Below are positions 44,406-53,786 of a stretch of DNA of 64,000 nucleotides, in pieces. Each line of letters begins with the position of its first letter. The stretch's first letter is position 1. Source of the DNA: Streptomyces paludis (GTDB lineage Bacteria > Actinomycetota > Actinomycetes > Streptomycetales > Streptomycetaceae); NCBI RefSeq assembly GCF_003344965.1, contig NZ_CP031194.1:6014001-6078000 (forward strand). Reading direction: 5' to 3'. A program made the position numbers and the translations under genes. The notes below the pieces were generated by a model. It made no database searches. It had not been told where the DNA came from and saw nothing but the letters and a program-made list of their open reading frames with translations.

Positions 44406-45293
44406 GTGAGTACCCTTGCGCACACCATGATGACCGCCGCCCGCTCCGTCGAGTCCGGCCTCGCCGACCCGGGCGGAATCGACCGCTACCCCTATGCGGA
44501 GGCGCCCGGCGCCGACCGCGTGCCCGCCCCTGTCTGGGACGGCGCCGACACCGATCTGGGCCGGGTGGGACGCCGTACGGCGAGCAGCCGCGGACGCGGG
44601 CTGCACGGCCAACTCGTCCAGCAGCTGGGGCAGATGATCGTCTCCGGCGACCTGGGCGCCGACCGGCCGCTCGTACCGGAGGAGATCGGACAGCGTTTCG
44701 AGGTCTCCCGCACGGTGGTGCGGGAGTCGCTGCGCGTCCTTGAGGCCAAGGGGCTCGTGAGCGCCAGGCCCAATGTCGGCACCCGGGTCCGGCCCGTCAG
44801 TGACTGGAATCTGCTCGACCCGGACATCATCGAATGGCGCGCCTTCGGACCGCAGCGCGACGACCAGCGCCGCGAGCTGAGCGAGCTGCGCTGGACGATC
44901 GAGCCCCTCGCCGCGCGGCTGGCGGCCGGCCACGGCAGGGCGGACGTCCAGCAGCGGCTCGTCGACATGGTCGGGATCATGGGGCACGCCCTCGCCCAGG
45001 GCGACGCGATCACCTTCTCGCGGGCGGACGCCGAATACCACTCCCTGCTGATCCAGCTCGCCGGCAACCGGATGCTCGAACACCTCTCGGGCATCGTCTC
45101 GGCCGCCCTTCAGGTCTCCGGCGGCCCGATCGCCGGATGCGACCGCCCGACCGAGGCGTCGCTCGGCCACCATGTGCGGATCTCGGACGCGCTGGGCGCG
45201 GGCGACGGGGCCGCCGCGGAGTCGGCCATGCGTCAGTTGCTGACCGTCCAGCCGGAAGTGGAGCGCGTCGTTCCGGCGCCGCGCGAGCACTGA
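44406..45293 (+). CDS. whiH: sporulation regulator WhiH, GntR/FadR family
   Basis: This 295-residue regulator has a variable N-terminal extension (1-60), a GntR winged-helix (about 65-130; PLVPEEIGQRFEVSRTVVRESLRVLE) and an FCD ligand-binding domain (about 155-285). The FCD metal-binding His and Asp/Glu residues appear in the HSLLIQLAGNRM and LGHHVRISDAL segments. It sits directly upstream of hrdB, the position of whiH in S. coelicolor, where it controls sporulation septation. GTG 44406 follows AAAGGA at short spacing; a longer frame opens at 44352. Any effector, perhaps a small carboxylate, is unknown. Confidence 0.88.
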   Translation: MSTLAHTMMTAARSVESGLADPGGIDRYPYAEAPGADRVPAPVWDGADTDLGRVGRRTASSRGRGLHGQLVQQLGQMIVSGDLGADRPLVPEEIGQRFEVSRTVVRESLRVLEAKGLVSARPNVGTRVRPVSDWNLLDPDIIEWRAFGPQRDDQRRELSELRWTIEPLAARLAAGHGRADVQQRLVDMVGIMGHALAQGDAITFSRADAEYHSLLIQLAGNRMLEHLSGIVSAALQVSGGPIAGCDRPTEASLGHHVRISDALGAGDGAAAESAMRQLLTVQPEVERVVPAPREH

Positions 45294-45640
45294 GCGCCTC
45301 CGCCCCGGGCCGGGGCGGGGCGTACGGGGAGGTACGCATCGTGTGTCGCCGGATCCCGGGGGTCCGGCGATGCGATCGTGATGCCTTACATCCCGCTTCT
45401 GGTCGCTTGTCGCAAATGGGGTGTGACTCGGGCCACGCGGATTGGGCGTAACACTCCTGGAGACAGTGCGATGACCTAAGAGGTGACAGCCGAGGAAGGA
45501 ATACGCCCGCCACATGTGGCGCTGTATTCAGCTCCGAGGTCCAGCCCGCGCCGTCGGCACATCCCCAGCCGACGGTCGTCGGCTCCGGCCCGATCATGGG
45601 CGGGGCCGGAAGCCGTTTCCATCGTTCCGAGAGGTTGTTC
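45294..45640. promoter_or_regulatory. whiH-hrdB intergenic region and hrdB leader
   Basis: This 347-bp stretch has no gene. A GC-rich 21-nt hairpin at 45348-45368 may terminate whiH. Around 45425-45460 lies an AT-richer stretch with a -10-like TAACAC (45449-45454), a possible hrdB promoter. At 45499-45529 is an imperfect hairpin built on the 14-bp palindrome 45508-45521 with flanks GAATAC and GTATTC. A GGAAT here lacks the GTT expected 18 bp on for a sigma-R promoter. Confidence 0.5.
45348..45368 (+). terminator. possible whiH terminator hairpin
   Basis: GCCGGATCCC (45348-45357) pairs with GGGGTCCGGC (45359-45368), including one wobble, 55 nt after the whiH stop. There is no U-tract and the loop is small. 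Confidence 0.45.
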
Positions 45641-47182
45641 GTGTCGGCCAGCACATCCCGTACCCTCCCGCCGGAGATCGCCGAGTCCGTGTCTGTGATG
45701 GCGCTCATCGAGCGAGGAAAGGCTGATGGGCAGATCGCCGGCGATGACGTGCGTCGCGCCTTCGAGGCCGACCAGATTCCGCCAACCCAGTGGAAGAACG
45801 TTCTGCGCAGCCTCAACCAGATCCTCGAGGAAGAGGGTGTGACGCTGATGGTCAGTGCCGCGGAGTCGCCGAAGCGCACCCGCAAGAGCGTCGCAGCGAA
45901 GAGCCCGGTCAAGCGCACCGCCACCAAGACCGTCGCGGCCAAGACGACCACGACGAGGACCGTCGCGGCCGCCACCACCGCCTCGGCCGCCGAGACCGCG
46001 GAGGCCGGCGACGCCGCGCCCCCCGCCAAGAAGGCCGCCGCGAAGAAGACCGTGGCCAAGAAGGCGACGGTCAAGAAGACCGCGGCCAAGAAGACCACAG
46101 CGAAGAAGACCACCGGCAAGAAGGACGCCGACGAGGTCGACGGCGAAGAGCCGACCGAGGAGCTCCAGGCCGGCAAGGGCGAGGAGGAGGAGACCGAGGG
46201 CGAGAACAAGGGCTTCGTCCTCTCCGACGACGACGAGGACGACGCGCCCGCTCAGCAGGTCGCCGTCGCCGGTGCCACCGCCGACCCGGTCAAGGACTAC
46301 CTCAAGCAGATCGGCAAGGTCCCGCTCCTCAACGCGGAGCAGGAGGTCGAGCTGGCCAAGCGCATCGAGGCCGGTCTCTTCGCCGAGGACAAGCTCGCCA
46401 ACTCCGACAAGCTGGCCCCCAAGCTCAAACGCGAGCTGGAGATCATCGCCGAGGACGGCCGGCGCGCCAAGAACCACCTGCTGGAGGCCAACCTCCGGCT
46501 CGTGGTCTCGCTGGCCAAGCGCTACACGGGCCGCGGCATGCTCTTCCTGGACCTGATCCAGGAGGGCAACCTCGGTCTGATCCGCGCGGTCGAGAAGTTC
46601 GACTACACCAAGGGCTACAAGTTCTCCACGTACGCCACCTGGTGGATCCGGCAGGCGATCACCCGCGCCATGGCCGACCAGGCCCGCACCATCCGTATCC
46701 CGGTGCACATGGTCGAGGTCATCAACAAGCTCGCCCGTGTGCAGCGCCAGATGCTCCAGGACCTGGGCCGCGAGCCCACCCCGGAGGAGCTGGCCAAGGA
46801 ACTCGACATGACCCCCGAGAAGGTCATCGAGGTCCAGAAGTACGGCCGCGAGCCGATCTCGCTGCACACTCCGCTCGGTGAGGACGGGGACAGCGAGTTC
46901 GGTGACCTCATCGAGGACTCCGAGGCGGTCGTCCCGGCCGACGCCGTGAGCTTCACGCTCCTCCAGGAGCAGCTGCACTCGGTGCTCGACACGCTGTCCG
47001 AGCGTGAGGCGGGCGTGGTCTCCATGCGCTTCGGTCTCACCGACGGCCAGCCCAAGACGCTGGACGAGATCGGCAAGGTCTACGGAGTGACGCGCGAGCG
47101 CATTCGTCAGATCGAGTCGAAGACCATGTCGAAGCTGCGCCACCCGTCGCGGTCCCAGGTGCTGCGCGACTACCTGGACTGA
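45641..47182 (+). CDS. hrdB: principal sigma factor HrdB (sigma-70 group 1)
   Basis: This 513-residue essential sigma factor recognises most housekeeping promoters. The N-terminus (1-70) is the conserved actinobacterial region 1.1; then a long Lys/Ala/Thr-rich stretch (about 80-165) with repeated AKKT units and an acidic run follow. Regions 1.2 to 4.2 are complete: [11 protein letters not shown], region 2 with [19 protein letters not shown] and [13 protein letters not shown], and region 4.2 with [21 protein letters not shown] 45641 has GAGAGG 6 nt upstream. A 12-bp terminator follows. Confidence 0.97.
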   Translation: MSASTSRTLPPEIAESVSVMALIERGKADGQIAGDDVRRAFEADQIPPTQWKNVLRSLNQILEEEGVTLMVSAAESPKRTRKSVAAKSPVKRTATKTVAAKTTTTRTVAAATTASAAETAEAGDAAPPAKKAAAKKTVAKKATVKKTAAKKTTAKKTTGKKDADEVDGEEPTEELQAGKGEEEETEGENKGFVLSDDDEDDAPAQQVAVAGATADPVKDYLKQIGKVPLLNAEQEVELAKRIEAGLFAEDKLANSDKLAPKLKRELEIIAEDGRRAKNHLLEANLRLVVSLAKRYTGRGMLFLDLIQEGNLGLIRAVEKFDYTKGYKFSTYATWWIRQAITRAMADQARTIRIPVHMVEVINKLARVQRQMLQDLGREPTPEELAKELDMTPEKVIEVQKYGREPISLHTPLGEDGDSEFGDLIEDSEAVVPADAVSFTLLQEQLHSVLDTLSEREAGVVSMRFGLTDGQPKTLDEIGKVYGVTRERIRQIESKTMSKLRHPSRSQVLRDYLD

Positions 47183-47223
47183 TCACTCCTGGACTGATCG
47201 AGGGGGGCGCGCGAAGCGCTCGC

Positions 47224-47258
47224 CGAAGACCCGGACGCCTCCTGGCTCCGGGTCTTCG
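47224..47258 (+). terminator. hrdB terminator
   Basis: CGAAGACCCGGA (47224-47235) pairs perfectly with TCCGGGTCTTCG (47247-47258) around an 11-nt loop, 41 nt after the hrdB stop. Confidence 0.88.
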
Positions 47259-47338
47259 CGTTGCGCGCCGGGGTGCGGGACGCGACCGGTTGAATGACTC
47301 TGGGTAGGTCATTGCCCACCGGAGAGTCAGGAGCCCGA

Positions 47339-48187
47339 ATGCGTCGTTCCCTTGCCCGAGTGCTGTCCGCGGGGGTGGTCATGGCCGCGGCGGGTGCCGC
47401 GCTGCCGCTCGCCACCGCCGGACCGGCTGCCGCCGATCGGGTGGTGATCGGCGGCCGGCCGGTGAAGGCGGCCGACAGCCCCTGGGTCGTGGCCGTGTCG
47501 AGCCGTGAGCGGTTCGGCACCTCGCGGGCGGGCCAGTTCTGCGGAGGCGTGGTGGTGGCGCCGACGAAAGTGCTCACCGCGGCCCACTGCATGGGCGTGG
47601 ACGCCCTCGGGGTACGCCCGGAGGAGATGCGGGACCTGAGGGTCATCGCGGGCCGCGAGCGGCTGCGTGGCAGTGGCGGGCGGGAGGTGGCGGTCCGCTC
47701 CGTCTTCGTCGATCCGGCGTACGAGCCGGGGCGCGGCGGGCCGGATCTGGCGGTGCTCACCCTGGCCGGACCGCTGCCCGAGACATACGCGATCCAGCCC
47801 GCGGAGCCCGGTGATCCGGCCGCGGCGCCCGGCACGGCGGCGGCCGTCTACGGCTGGGGCGACACCTCGGGGGACGGCGACTATGCCACGGTGCTGCGCT
47901 CCGCGTCCGTCACGGTGCTGCCGGACGCGAACTGTGAGCGGGCGTATCCGGGCGGTGTCGGGGACCGCTATGAATCGGCCACCATGCTCTGCGCGGGCGA
48001 TACGGCGGGCGGGCACGACGCGTGCCAGGGGGACAGCGGTGGGCCGCTGGTGGCCCAGGGGCGGCTCATCGGGCTGGTGTCCTGGGGGAGCGGCTGCGGG
48101 CGGGCCGACAGTCCGGGTGTCTACACCCGTGTGACCACGGGGGCGCGGCCGATCGCCGACGCGGTCGGGGCGCGCGTACCGAGGTGA
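47339..48187 (+). CDS. secreted trypsin-like serine protease
   Basis: This 282-residue S1 protease has a Sec signal (1-32, ending near AAAD) and starts its mature domain around VVIGG at 35-39, a trypsin-type activation site. The catalytic triad is His83 (TAAHC), Asp136 (PDLAVL) and Ser233 (GDSGGPL). An Asp in HDACQGDSGG at the base of the S1 pocket suggests trypsin-like Arg/Lys specificity. ATG 47339 has AGGAG about 5 nt upstream. It is convergent with the DUF7455 gene. Confidence 0.92.
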   Translation: MRRSLARVLSAGVVMAAAGAALPLATAGPAAADRVVIGGRPVKAADSPWVVAVSSRERFGTSRAGQFCGGVVVAPTKVLTAAHCMGVDALGVRPEEMRDLRVIAGRERLRGSGGREVAVRSVFVDPAYEPGRGGPDLAVLTLAGPLPETYAIQPAEPGDPAAAPGTAAAVYGWGDTSGDGDYATVLRSASVTVLPDANCERAYPGGVGDRYESATMLCAGDTAGGHDACQGDSGGPLVAQGRLIGLVSWGSGCGRADSPGVYTRVTTGARPIADAVGARVPR

Positions 48188-48206
48188 GCGCGCCCGGAGC
48201 GTGGCT

Positions 48207-48226
48207 CCGGAGCGGGGCCGCTCCGG
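48207..48226 (+). terminator. hairpin after the protease gene
   Basis: CCGGAGC (48207-48213) pairs with GCTCCGG (48220-48226), loop 6 nt. A third copy of the arm at 48193-48200 allows an alternative fold. Confidence 0.6.
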
Positions 48227-48254
48227 GTGCGGGCCGGGGCCCGCGATGACGAGA

Positions 48255-48292
48255 ACGGGCGGCCACCCCGCGGTGCGGGGTTGGTCGCCCGT
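48255..48292. terminator. bidirectional terminator, protease / DUF7455
   Basis: ACGGGCG (48255-48261) pairs with CGCCCGT (48286-48292), and the stem continues inward to about 16 bp with one wobble and one bulged T around a CGGTG loop. It lies between convergent genes. Confidence 0.85.
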
Positions 48293-48337
48293 CGGTCGGT
48301 ACAGGACCGGCCCTTGGCTCGTCGTGGATGCGAGGTG

Positions 48338-48568
48338 TCAGCGTTCCTCTTCACCGCCGCCGGCCGGTACGGCCGTCAGTCGGTCGGTCTCATCCTGTAT
48401 TTCCGCGGCGATCTTCTTGAGTTCCGGCTCGAACTTGCGACCGTGGTGGGCGCAGAAGAGCAGTTCGCCACCGCTGGACAGGAGGACGCGCAGATATGCC
48501 TGGGCGCCGCACCGGTCGCAGCGGTCAGCCGCGGTCAGCGGGCTCGCGGGGGTCAGAACAGTAGTCAC
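48338..48568 (-). CDS. DUF7455 small zinc-ribbon-like protein
   Basis: This 76-residue protein contains a probable metal site: Cys17 and Cys20 in DRCDRCGAQ, then Cys-x-His-His in LFCAHHGRKFE (about 39-49). The C-terminal part is acidic. The layout matches the small DUF7455 proteins common in actinomycetes. GTG 48568 has GAAGAGG upstream. It lies between the protease gene (convergent) and parE (divergent). Function unknown. Confidence 0.8.
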   Translation of the reverse strand: MTTVLTPASPLTAADRCDRCGAQAYLRVLLSSGGELLFCAHHGRKFEPELKKIAAEIQDETDRLTAVPAGGGEEER

Positions 48569-49031
48569 GTCGCCTCTTCTCTAGCTCGACGAGCTGTCGT
48601 ACCAGGGTCAACATCCAACCAGGCCGAAAACGTTCCCGCTCGCGGCTTTTCCTCGAAACTTTCTTCCGTGGTGGCCGGGTGATGACGGTTGGCGGCGAAT
48701 GGGCCGTATTGCTCCGCTGGGCTTCGCGCTACGGGTTTCGCATTTTGACGTCGCTTGCGTTGCTTGTTCGGGGGTGCCCTCGTCCGGCTGGCTTGCCGTT
48801 TGTTGATGAGGACGTGCCCGGAGCCTAAATGGTTCATGCCTGGAAGGGAACGTGATGTGTGCTTCACTCCAACGAAGGATCGAACACCTATGCGACGTTG
48901 GACTAGCATAAGAAGGCGACGAGGGTGGCGTGACAACGGCTCTACCAGGCATCTGTACCCTCTGACCGGTGACAGACGCCGGGCCTTTACCCCACGGGGC
49001 CACATCTCAAATTCAGCGAGGAGCGAACCGC
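48569..49031. promoter_or_regulatory. DUF7455 / parE intergenic region
   Basis: This 463-bp interval is less GC-rich than its surroundings and has no credible gene. TAGCAT (48904-48909) is a plausible -10 for parE. TCGAAC (48880-48885) 18 bp upstream is a weak -35; CGAAC here resembles half of an SOS box but the second half is missing. On the minus strand TTGACC lies about 50 bp before the DUF7455 start and may be its -35. Confidence 0.4.
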
Positions 49032-51158
49032 GTGACCGCCGATACGTCCGTGCCGTCCACAGCGCTGCTGACAGCAGACCGTGACGGCTCCAACTACACC
49101 GCGCGGCACCTGCTCGTCCTTGAGGGGCTCGAAGCGGTCCGCAAGCGCCCCGGAATGTACATCGGCTCGACCGACAGTCGCGGCCTGATGCACTGCCTCT
49201 GGGAAATCATCGACAACTCCGTCGACGAGGCCCTGGGCGGCTACTGCGACCACATCGACGTCACCCTCCACGAGGACGGCTCCGTCGAGGTCAAGGACAA
49301 CGGCCGGGGCATCCCCGTCGACGTCGAGCCCAAGACGGGTCTCTCCGGCGTCGAGGTCGTGATGACCAAGCTGCACGCCGGCGGAAAGTTCGGCGGCGGC
49401 TCGTACGCCGCGTCGGGCGGTCTGCACGGCGTGGGCGCCTCCGTGGTCAACGCGCTCTCCGCCCGGCTGGACGTCGAGGTGGACCGCAACAGCTCCACCC
49501 ACGCCATCAGCTTCCGGCGCGGTGTGCCCGGAATGTTCACCGAGCAGGGCCCCGACAGCCCCTTCGACCCGGCGAACGGACTGCGCAAGGCCAAGCGCGT
49601 GCCCAAGACCCGCACCGGCACCCGGGTGCGCTACTGGGCCGACCGGCAGATCTTCCTCAAGGACGCCAGGCTCTCCCTGGAGACGCTCCACCAGCGCGCC
49701 CGCCAGACCGCCTTCCTGGTCCCCGGACTGACCATCGTCGTCAGGGACCAGCGCGCGGCCGGCGAGAACGAGAGCGGCGGCGCGGCCGAGGAGACCTTCC
49801 GCTTCGACGGCGGCATCAGCGAGTTCTGCGAGTACCTGGCGCAGGACAAGGCCGTCTGCGACGTGCTGCGGCTGACCGGCCAGGGCACCTTCAAGGAGAC
49901 CGTGCCGGTCCTCGACGACCGGGGGCACATGACGCCCACCGAGGTCACCCGCGAGCTGGGCGTCGATGTCGCCCTGCGCTGGGGCACCGGGTACGAGACC
50001 GCGGTCAAGTCGTTCGTGAACATCATCGCCACCCCCAAGGGCGGCACCCATGTGAGCGGATTCGAGCGGTCCCTGACCAGAACGGTCAACGAGGTGCTGC
50101 GCTCGGCCAAGATGCTGCGCGTCGCCGAGGACGACATCGTCAAGGACGACGCCCTGGAAGGGCTCACCGCCGTGGTCACGGTACGGCTCGCCGAGCCGCA
50201 GTTCGAGGGCCAGACCAAGGAAGTCCTCGGCACGTCGGCGGCCAACCGGATCGTCTCCAACGTCATCGCCAAGGAACTCAAGGCGTTCCTGACCTCGACG
50301 AAGCGCGATGCCAAGGCGCAGGCCCGCGCCGTGCTGGAGAAGGCCGTCGCGGCCGCCCGTACCCGGATCGCGGCCCGCCAGCACAAGGACGCGCAGCGCA
50401 GGAAGACGGCGCTGGAGACCTCCTCGCTGCCCGCCAAGCTCGCCGACTGCCGCAGCGACGACGTGGAGCGCAGCGAACTGTTCATCGTGGAGGGCGACTC
50501 CGCGCTCGGCACGGCCAAGCTCGCCCGGAACAGCGAGTTCCAGGCCCTGCTGCCCATCCGCGGCAAGATCCTCAACGTCCAGAAGTCGTCCGTGACGGAC
50601 ATGCTCAAGAACGCCGAGTGCGGCGCGATCATCCAGGTCATAGGGGCCGGTTCCGGCCGGACGTTCGATCTCGACGCGGCCCGTTACGGCAAGATCGTGC
50701 TCCTGGTCGACGCCGATGTGGACGGCGCGCACATCCGCTGTCTGCTGCTGACGCTCTTCCAGCGCTACATGCGGCCCATGGTCGCGGCGGGCCGGGTCTT
50801 CGCGGCCGTACCGCCGCTGCACCGGATCGAGCTGGTGCAGCCCAAGAAGGGCCAGGACAAGTACGTGTACACGTACTCGGACAACGAGCTGCGCCAGACC
50901 CTGCTCCAGTTCCAGCGCAAGAACGTCCGCTTCAAGGACTCCATCCAGCGCTACAAGGGCCTGGGCGAGATGGACGCCGACCAGCTCGCGGAGACCACCA
51001 TGGACCCGCGCTTCCGCACGCTGCGGCGGATCAACATCGGGGACCTGGAGTCGTCCGAGCAGGTCTTCGACCTGCTGATGGGCAACGAGGTGGCGCCGCG
51101 CAAGGAGTTCATCACCAGCTCGGCGGCGACGCTCGACCGCTCGCGCATCGACGCCTGA
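49032..51158 (+). CDS. parE: DNA topoisomerase IV subunit B ParE
   Basis: This 708-residue type IIA topoisomerase subunit carries the GHKL ATPase domain (DNSVDEALGG, DNGRGIP, GGLHGVGASVVNALS), the transducer, and a Toprim domain with EGDSA and DADVDGAHIR. It pairs with ParC to decatenate chromosomes. It lacks the long insertion that some gyrase B proteins carry, and the ParC partner gene lies 11 kb downstream on the opposite strand. GTG 49032 has GAGGAG at 49018-49023. A perfect 28-nt palindrome terminates it. Confidence 0.93.
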   Translation: MTADTSVPSTALLTADRDGSNYTARHLLVLEGLEAVRKRPGMYIGSTDSRGLMHCLWEIIDNSVDEALGGYCDHIDVTLHEDGSVEVKDNGRGIPVDVEPKTGLSGVEVVMTKLHAGGKFGGGSYAASGGLHGVGASVVNALSARLDVEVDRNSSTHAISFRRGVPGMFTEQGPDSPFDPANGLRKAKRVPKTRTGTRVRYWADRQIFLKDARLSLETLHQRARQTAFLVPGLTIVVRDQRAAGENESGGAAEETFRFDGGISEFCEYLAQDKAVCDVLRLTGQGTFKETVPVLDDRGHMTPTEVTRELGVDVALRWGTGYETAVKSFVNIIATPKGGTHVSGFERSLTRTVNEVLRSAKMLRVAEDDIVKDDALEGLTAVVTVRLAEPQFEGQTKEVLGTSAANRIVSNVIAKELKAFLTSTKRDAKAQARAVLEKAVAAARTRIAARQHKDAQRRKTALETSSLPAKLADCRSDDVERSELFIVEGDSALGTAKLARNSEFQALLPIRGKILNVQKSSVTDMLKNAECGAIIQVIGAGSGRTFDLDAARYGKIVLLVDADVDGAHIRCLLLTLFQRYMRPMVAAGRVFAAVPPLHRIELVQPKKGQDKYVYTYSDNELRQTLLQFQRKNVRFKDSIQRYKGLGEMDADQLAETTMDPRFRTLRRINIGDLESSEQVFDLLMGNEVAPRKEFITSSAATLDRSRIDA

Positions 51159-51174
51159 GACCGCTTCTTGCGAC

Positions 51175-51202
51175 ACGGCCTCCACCCATGGGTGGAGGCC
51201 GT
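51175..51202 (+). terminator. parE terminator
   Basis: A perfect 28-nt palindrome (14-bp arms, centre CCATGG) followed by TGTT starts 17 nt after the parE stop. Confidence 0.88.
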
Positions 51203-51297
51203 TGTTCCACCCCCGGTCAACCCCCGCGCCGATGCTCTGACCTGGGTCTTCTCCGTAACGTCGAAGTCGTCGAACTTCTCGTTCCCGGAGGCTTCCC

Positions 51298-51825
51298 ATG
51301 TCACTCGTCAACCTGCTGACGATCGTCGCCGTCGTCGCGTGGGTCGTGACCCGTCAGCTCAAGGCCCAGCAGATCACGGCCGACGGCCGGAAGTGGCTGG
51401 TGCTGCCCGTCGTCCTGGCGGTCTTCGCCCTGCGCGAGCCCCGGCTCCTCGACCCGCACCACCCGGCGCTCGCCGCGCTGCTGATCGGCGTCGAGCTGCT
51501 GGTGGGGGCGCTCATGGGGCTGGGCTGGGCCTGGACCAGCCGGGTCTGGGCGGGCCAGGACGGCACGACGGTGTGGTCCAAGGGCACGAAGGCGACCGCG
51601 GCGGTCTGGGGCGTGGGTATCGCGGTCCGGCTCGGGCTGCTGGGCGTCGGCGCGCTGCTCGGCGTCCACCAGGGCAGCGGGGCCCTGCTGCTCGCCTTCG
51701 CCGCCACCCTGCTGGTCCGCGGCGGTGTGCTGGTGTGGCGGGCGCGCGGCGTCCGGCTCCCGGCCGGCCCGCGCGCGTCGTACGGTGACCAGGTGGCCGC
51801 CTCGCCGTGGAAGGACCGTGTGTGA
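51298..51825 (+). CDS. DUF1453/CcdC-like membrane protein
   Basis: This 175-residue polytopic protein has about five hydrophobic segments (3-18, 34-45, 58-78, 98-122, 130-150). Its start, MSLVNLLTIVAVVAWVVTRQL, resembles actinobacterial DUF1453 proteins. The stop overlaps the GTG of the following kinase gene, so it is coupled to this two-component system and may help sense envelope or redox signals. A GGAGG site (51288-51292) precedes the ATG. Function unknown. Confidence 0.75.
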   Translation: MSLVNLLTIVAVVAWVVTRQLKAQQITADGRKWLVLPVVLAVFALREPRLLDPHHPALAALLIGVELLVGALMGLGWAWTSRVWAGQDGTTVWSKGTKATAAVWGVGIAVRLGLLGVGALLGVHQGSGALLLAFAATLLVRGGVLVWRARGVRLPAGPRASYGDQVAASPWKDRV

Positions 51826-53024
51826 CGCCCCAGCCCTGGACGAACTGGCCCTCGCGGGAGGCCCTCTTCCGCGTGGGTCTGACCGACGCCAGAAGGCGGC
51901 TGGGCCGTCTCGTACGGCTGCTGGTCTGCGGCGCGCTGCTGTGGTCGACTTTCAGCCAGCGGCATGTCTCCGGCTGGGGCGTCGTCGCCGCCGCGGCCGG
52001 GGTCCTCGCGGTCGGCGTCTGCGCCTGGGCGTTCTACCGCACCACGCTGAGCCACCGGCTGTGGGCCTCGGTGGCGCTGCTCGTCCTGCTGCTGGGCGCG
52101 GCCTTCGGGGCGGACCGGGCGGGGTTCGGGACCGCCGCCGTCGTGCTGTGGTGCGCTTGCACAGTCACCTGTATCCAGCGGCTGCCGCTGTTCGTCGCGC
52201 TGCCCACCGCGCTCATCGCGTTCGCCGGGTACACGGTCATGACCGGCGACGACCTGCTGTCCGCGCTGATCACCACGGCGGGGCTCTGCCTCGGCGGCTA
52301 TGTCCTGCGGCTGGACGCCGACTCGCGCAGCACCGCCCACCGGCTGCTGGCGCAGGAGCGCGCCGCCCGCGCGGCCGAGACGCAGTCCGCCGCGCTCGCG
52401 GAGCGGGCCAGGATCGCCCGGGACATCCATGACGTGCTGGCCCACAGCCTCTCCGCGCAGCTCGTCCATCTGGAGGCGGCCCGGCTGCGGATCGAGCGGG
52501 AGCCGCACGGCCCGTTCCGCGACCAGATCCTGGAGCGGGTCGTCGCGGCGCGCTCCATGGCGCGCGAAGGGCTCGCCGAGACCCGCCAGGCGCTCTCCGC
52601 GCTGCGCGGCGAGATGGCGCCCCTTGAGGACTTCCTCCGCGAAGCGGCCGCCGTGGACGGCGCGGAGGTGGCGGTCGACGGGGTGCCGCGCCCGCTGCCC
52701 GCCGAGGTCTCGCAGACCGTGCGCCGGGTCGCGCAGGAGGCGCTCACCAACGTACGGAAGCACGCCCCCGGCGCCCGGGTGTGGATCCGGCTCGCGTACG
52801 GCGCGGACGAGGTCACCCTGGTCGTACGGGACTCCGGCGGCCGTGCGACCGGACCGGCCGGTCTGCCGGGCTCCGGCTCCGGGTACGGTCTGCTGGGAAT
52901 GCGGGAGCGCGCCGAACTGCTCGGCGGCGCTCTGGAGGCGGGCCCGGCGACGGCAGGGGCCGGGGACGGTCCCGGGGGCTCCGGCGAGAAAGGTTTCAGC
53001 GTGCGGCTGCGAGTGCCCGTATGA
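51822..53024 (+). CDS. sensor histidine kinase, NarL/DesK type
   Basis: This 400-residue membrane kinase has six hydrophobic segments in the first about 170 residues and little extracellular sequence, then a HisKA_3 dimerisation domain with His203 (ARDIHDVLAHS). A HATPase_c domain follows with EALTNVRKHA and GYGLLGMRER. GTG 51822 overlaps the upstream stop (GTGA) and has AAGGA before it, so the in-frame GTG 51807 is rejected. Its stop overlaps the regulator gene's ATG (ATGA). Signal unknown. Confidence 0.9.
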   Translation: MTPQPWTNWPSREALFRVGLTDARRRLGRLVRLLVCGALLWSTFSQRHVSGWGVVAAAAGVLAVGVCAWAFYRTTLSHRLWASVALLVLLLGAAFGADRAGFGTAAVVLWCACTVTCIQRLPLFVALPTALIAFAGYTVMTGDDLLSALITTAGLCLGGYVLRLDADSRSTAHRLLAQERAARAAETQSAALAERARIARDIHDVLAHSLSAQLVHLEAARLRIEREPHGPFRDQILERVVAARSMAREGLAETRQALSALRGEMAPLEDFLREAAAVDGAEVAVDGVPRPLPAEVSQTVRRVAQEALTNVRKHAPGARVWIRLAYGADEVTLVVRDSGGRATGPAGLPGSGSGYGLLGMRERAELLGGALEAGPATAGAGDGPGGSGEKGFSVRLRVPV

Positions 53025-53689
53025 CGGCCCGGGTGGTCGTGGCCGACGACCAGGCGGTGGTGCGCGAGGGCATCGTGATGCTGCTCGGCCTGCTGCCGGG
53101 CATCGAGGTGGTCGGCGCGGCCGGGGACGGCGAGGAGGCCGTCGCGCTGGTGGCCGGACTCGCGCCCGATGTCGTCCTGATGGACCTGCGGATGCCCCGC
53201 TGCGACGGTGTGGAGGCCACCCGGCGGATCCGCCGTGACCATCCGGGCACCCAGGTCGTCGTGCTCACGACCTACGCCGATGACGACTCGCTCTTTGCCG
53301 CCCTCCAGGCCGGGGCGCGCGGCTATCTCACCAAGGACGCCCAGGGCGAGGAGATCGTCCGGGCCATCGAGGACGTGATGGCCGGTCAGGCGGGGCTCGC
53401 CCCCGCCGTCCAGCGCAGACTGCTGGAACGGGTCACCGCCCCGCCCGGCCGGACCGCCCCCGCCGAACTGCCCGACGGGCTCACCGCGCGGGAGGCCGAG
53501 GTGCTCTCCCTGGTCGCCGAGGGGCTCTCGAACAAGGAGATCGCACAGCAGCTGCACATCGGGGCGGCCACGGTGAAGACCCACATCAACAACCTCTTCG
53601 CCAAGACCGGGGTACGCGACCGCGCGCAGGCCGTCCGCTACGCCTATCAGCGCGGCCTGATCCCACCACCTGGGACATCTATCACCTGA
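53021..53689 (+). CDS. response regulator, NarL/LuxR family
   Basis: This 222-residue regulator has a receiver domain with Asp9-Asp10, phospho-acceptor Asp55 (VVLMDLRMP) and a conserved Lys near 105, then a LuxR helix-turn-helix (about 155-215; LTAREAEVLSLVAEGLSNKEIAQ). Its ATG overlaps the kinase stop, making a cognate pair. The DUF485-symporter operon begins 97 bp downstream, so it may control that transport operon; no binding site could be picked out. Confidence 0.92.
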   Translation: MTARVVVADDQAVVREGIVMLLGLLPGIEVVGAAGDGEEAVALVAGLAPDVVLMDLRMPRCDGVEATRRIRRDHPGTQVVVLTTYADDDSLFAALQAGARGYLTKDAQGEEIVRAIEDVMAGQAGLAPAVQRRLLERVTAPPGRTAPAELPDGLTAREAEVLSLVAEGLSNKEIAQQLHIGAATVKTHINNLFAKTGVRDRAQAVRYAYQRGLIPPPGTSIT

Positions 53690-53786
53690 AGAGGTGAAAT
53701 CGGTGGCGAAGAGGAGCCAAGGCTCCACCCCCGCCGCTTTCCTTGCAACGCGGCCGGAACGGTTCGCTGACAAGGAGAGTTGACCG

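Noticed and set aside
45498..45523. GGAAT as the -35 of a sigma-R promoter for hrdB.
   Set aside because: The required GTT is not found 18 bp downstream; the sequence there is GCT.
48880..48896. CGAACACCTATGCGAC as a SOS box upstream of parE.
   Set aside because: Only the CGAAC half-site is present; the GTTCG half is missing.
48565..49005. Overlapping small open frames on both strands in the DUF7455-parE gap.
   Set aside because: They lack ribosome sites, codon bias and recognisable content; the region is AT-richer, as for a promoter.
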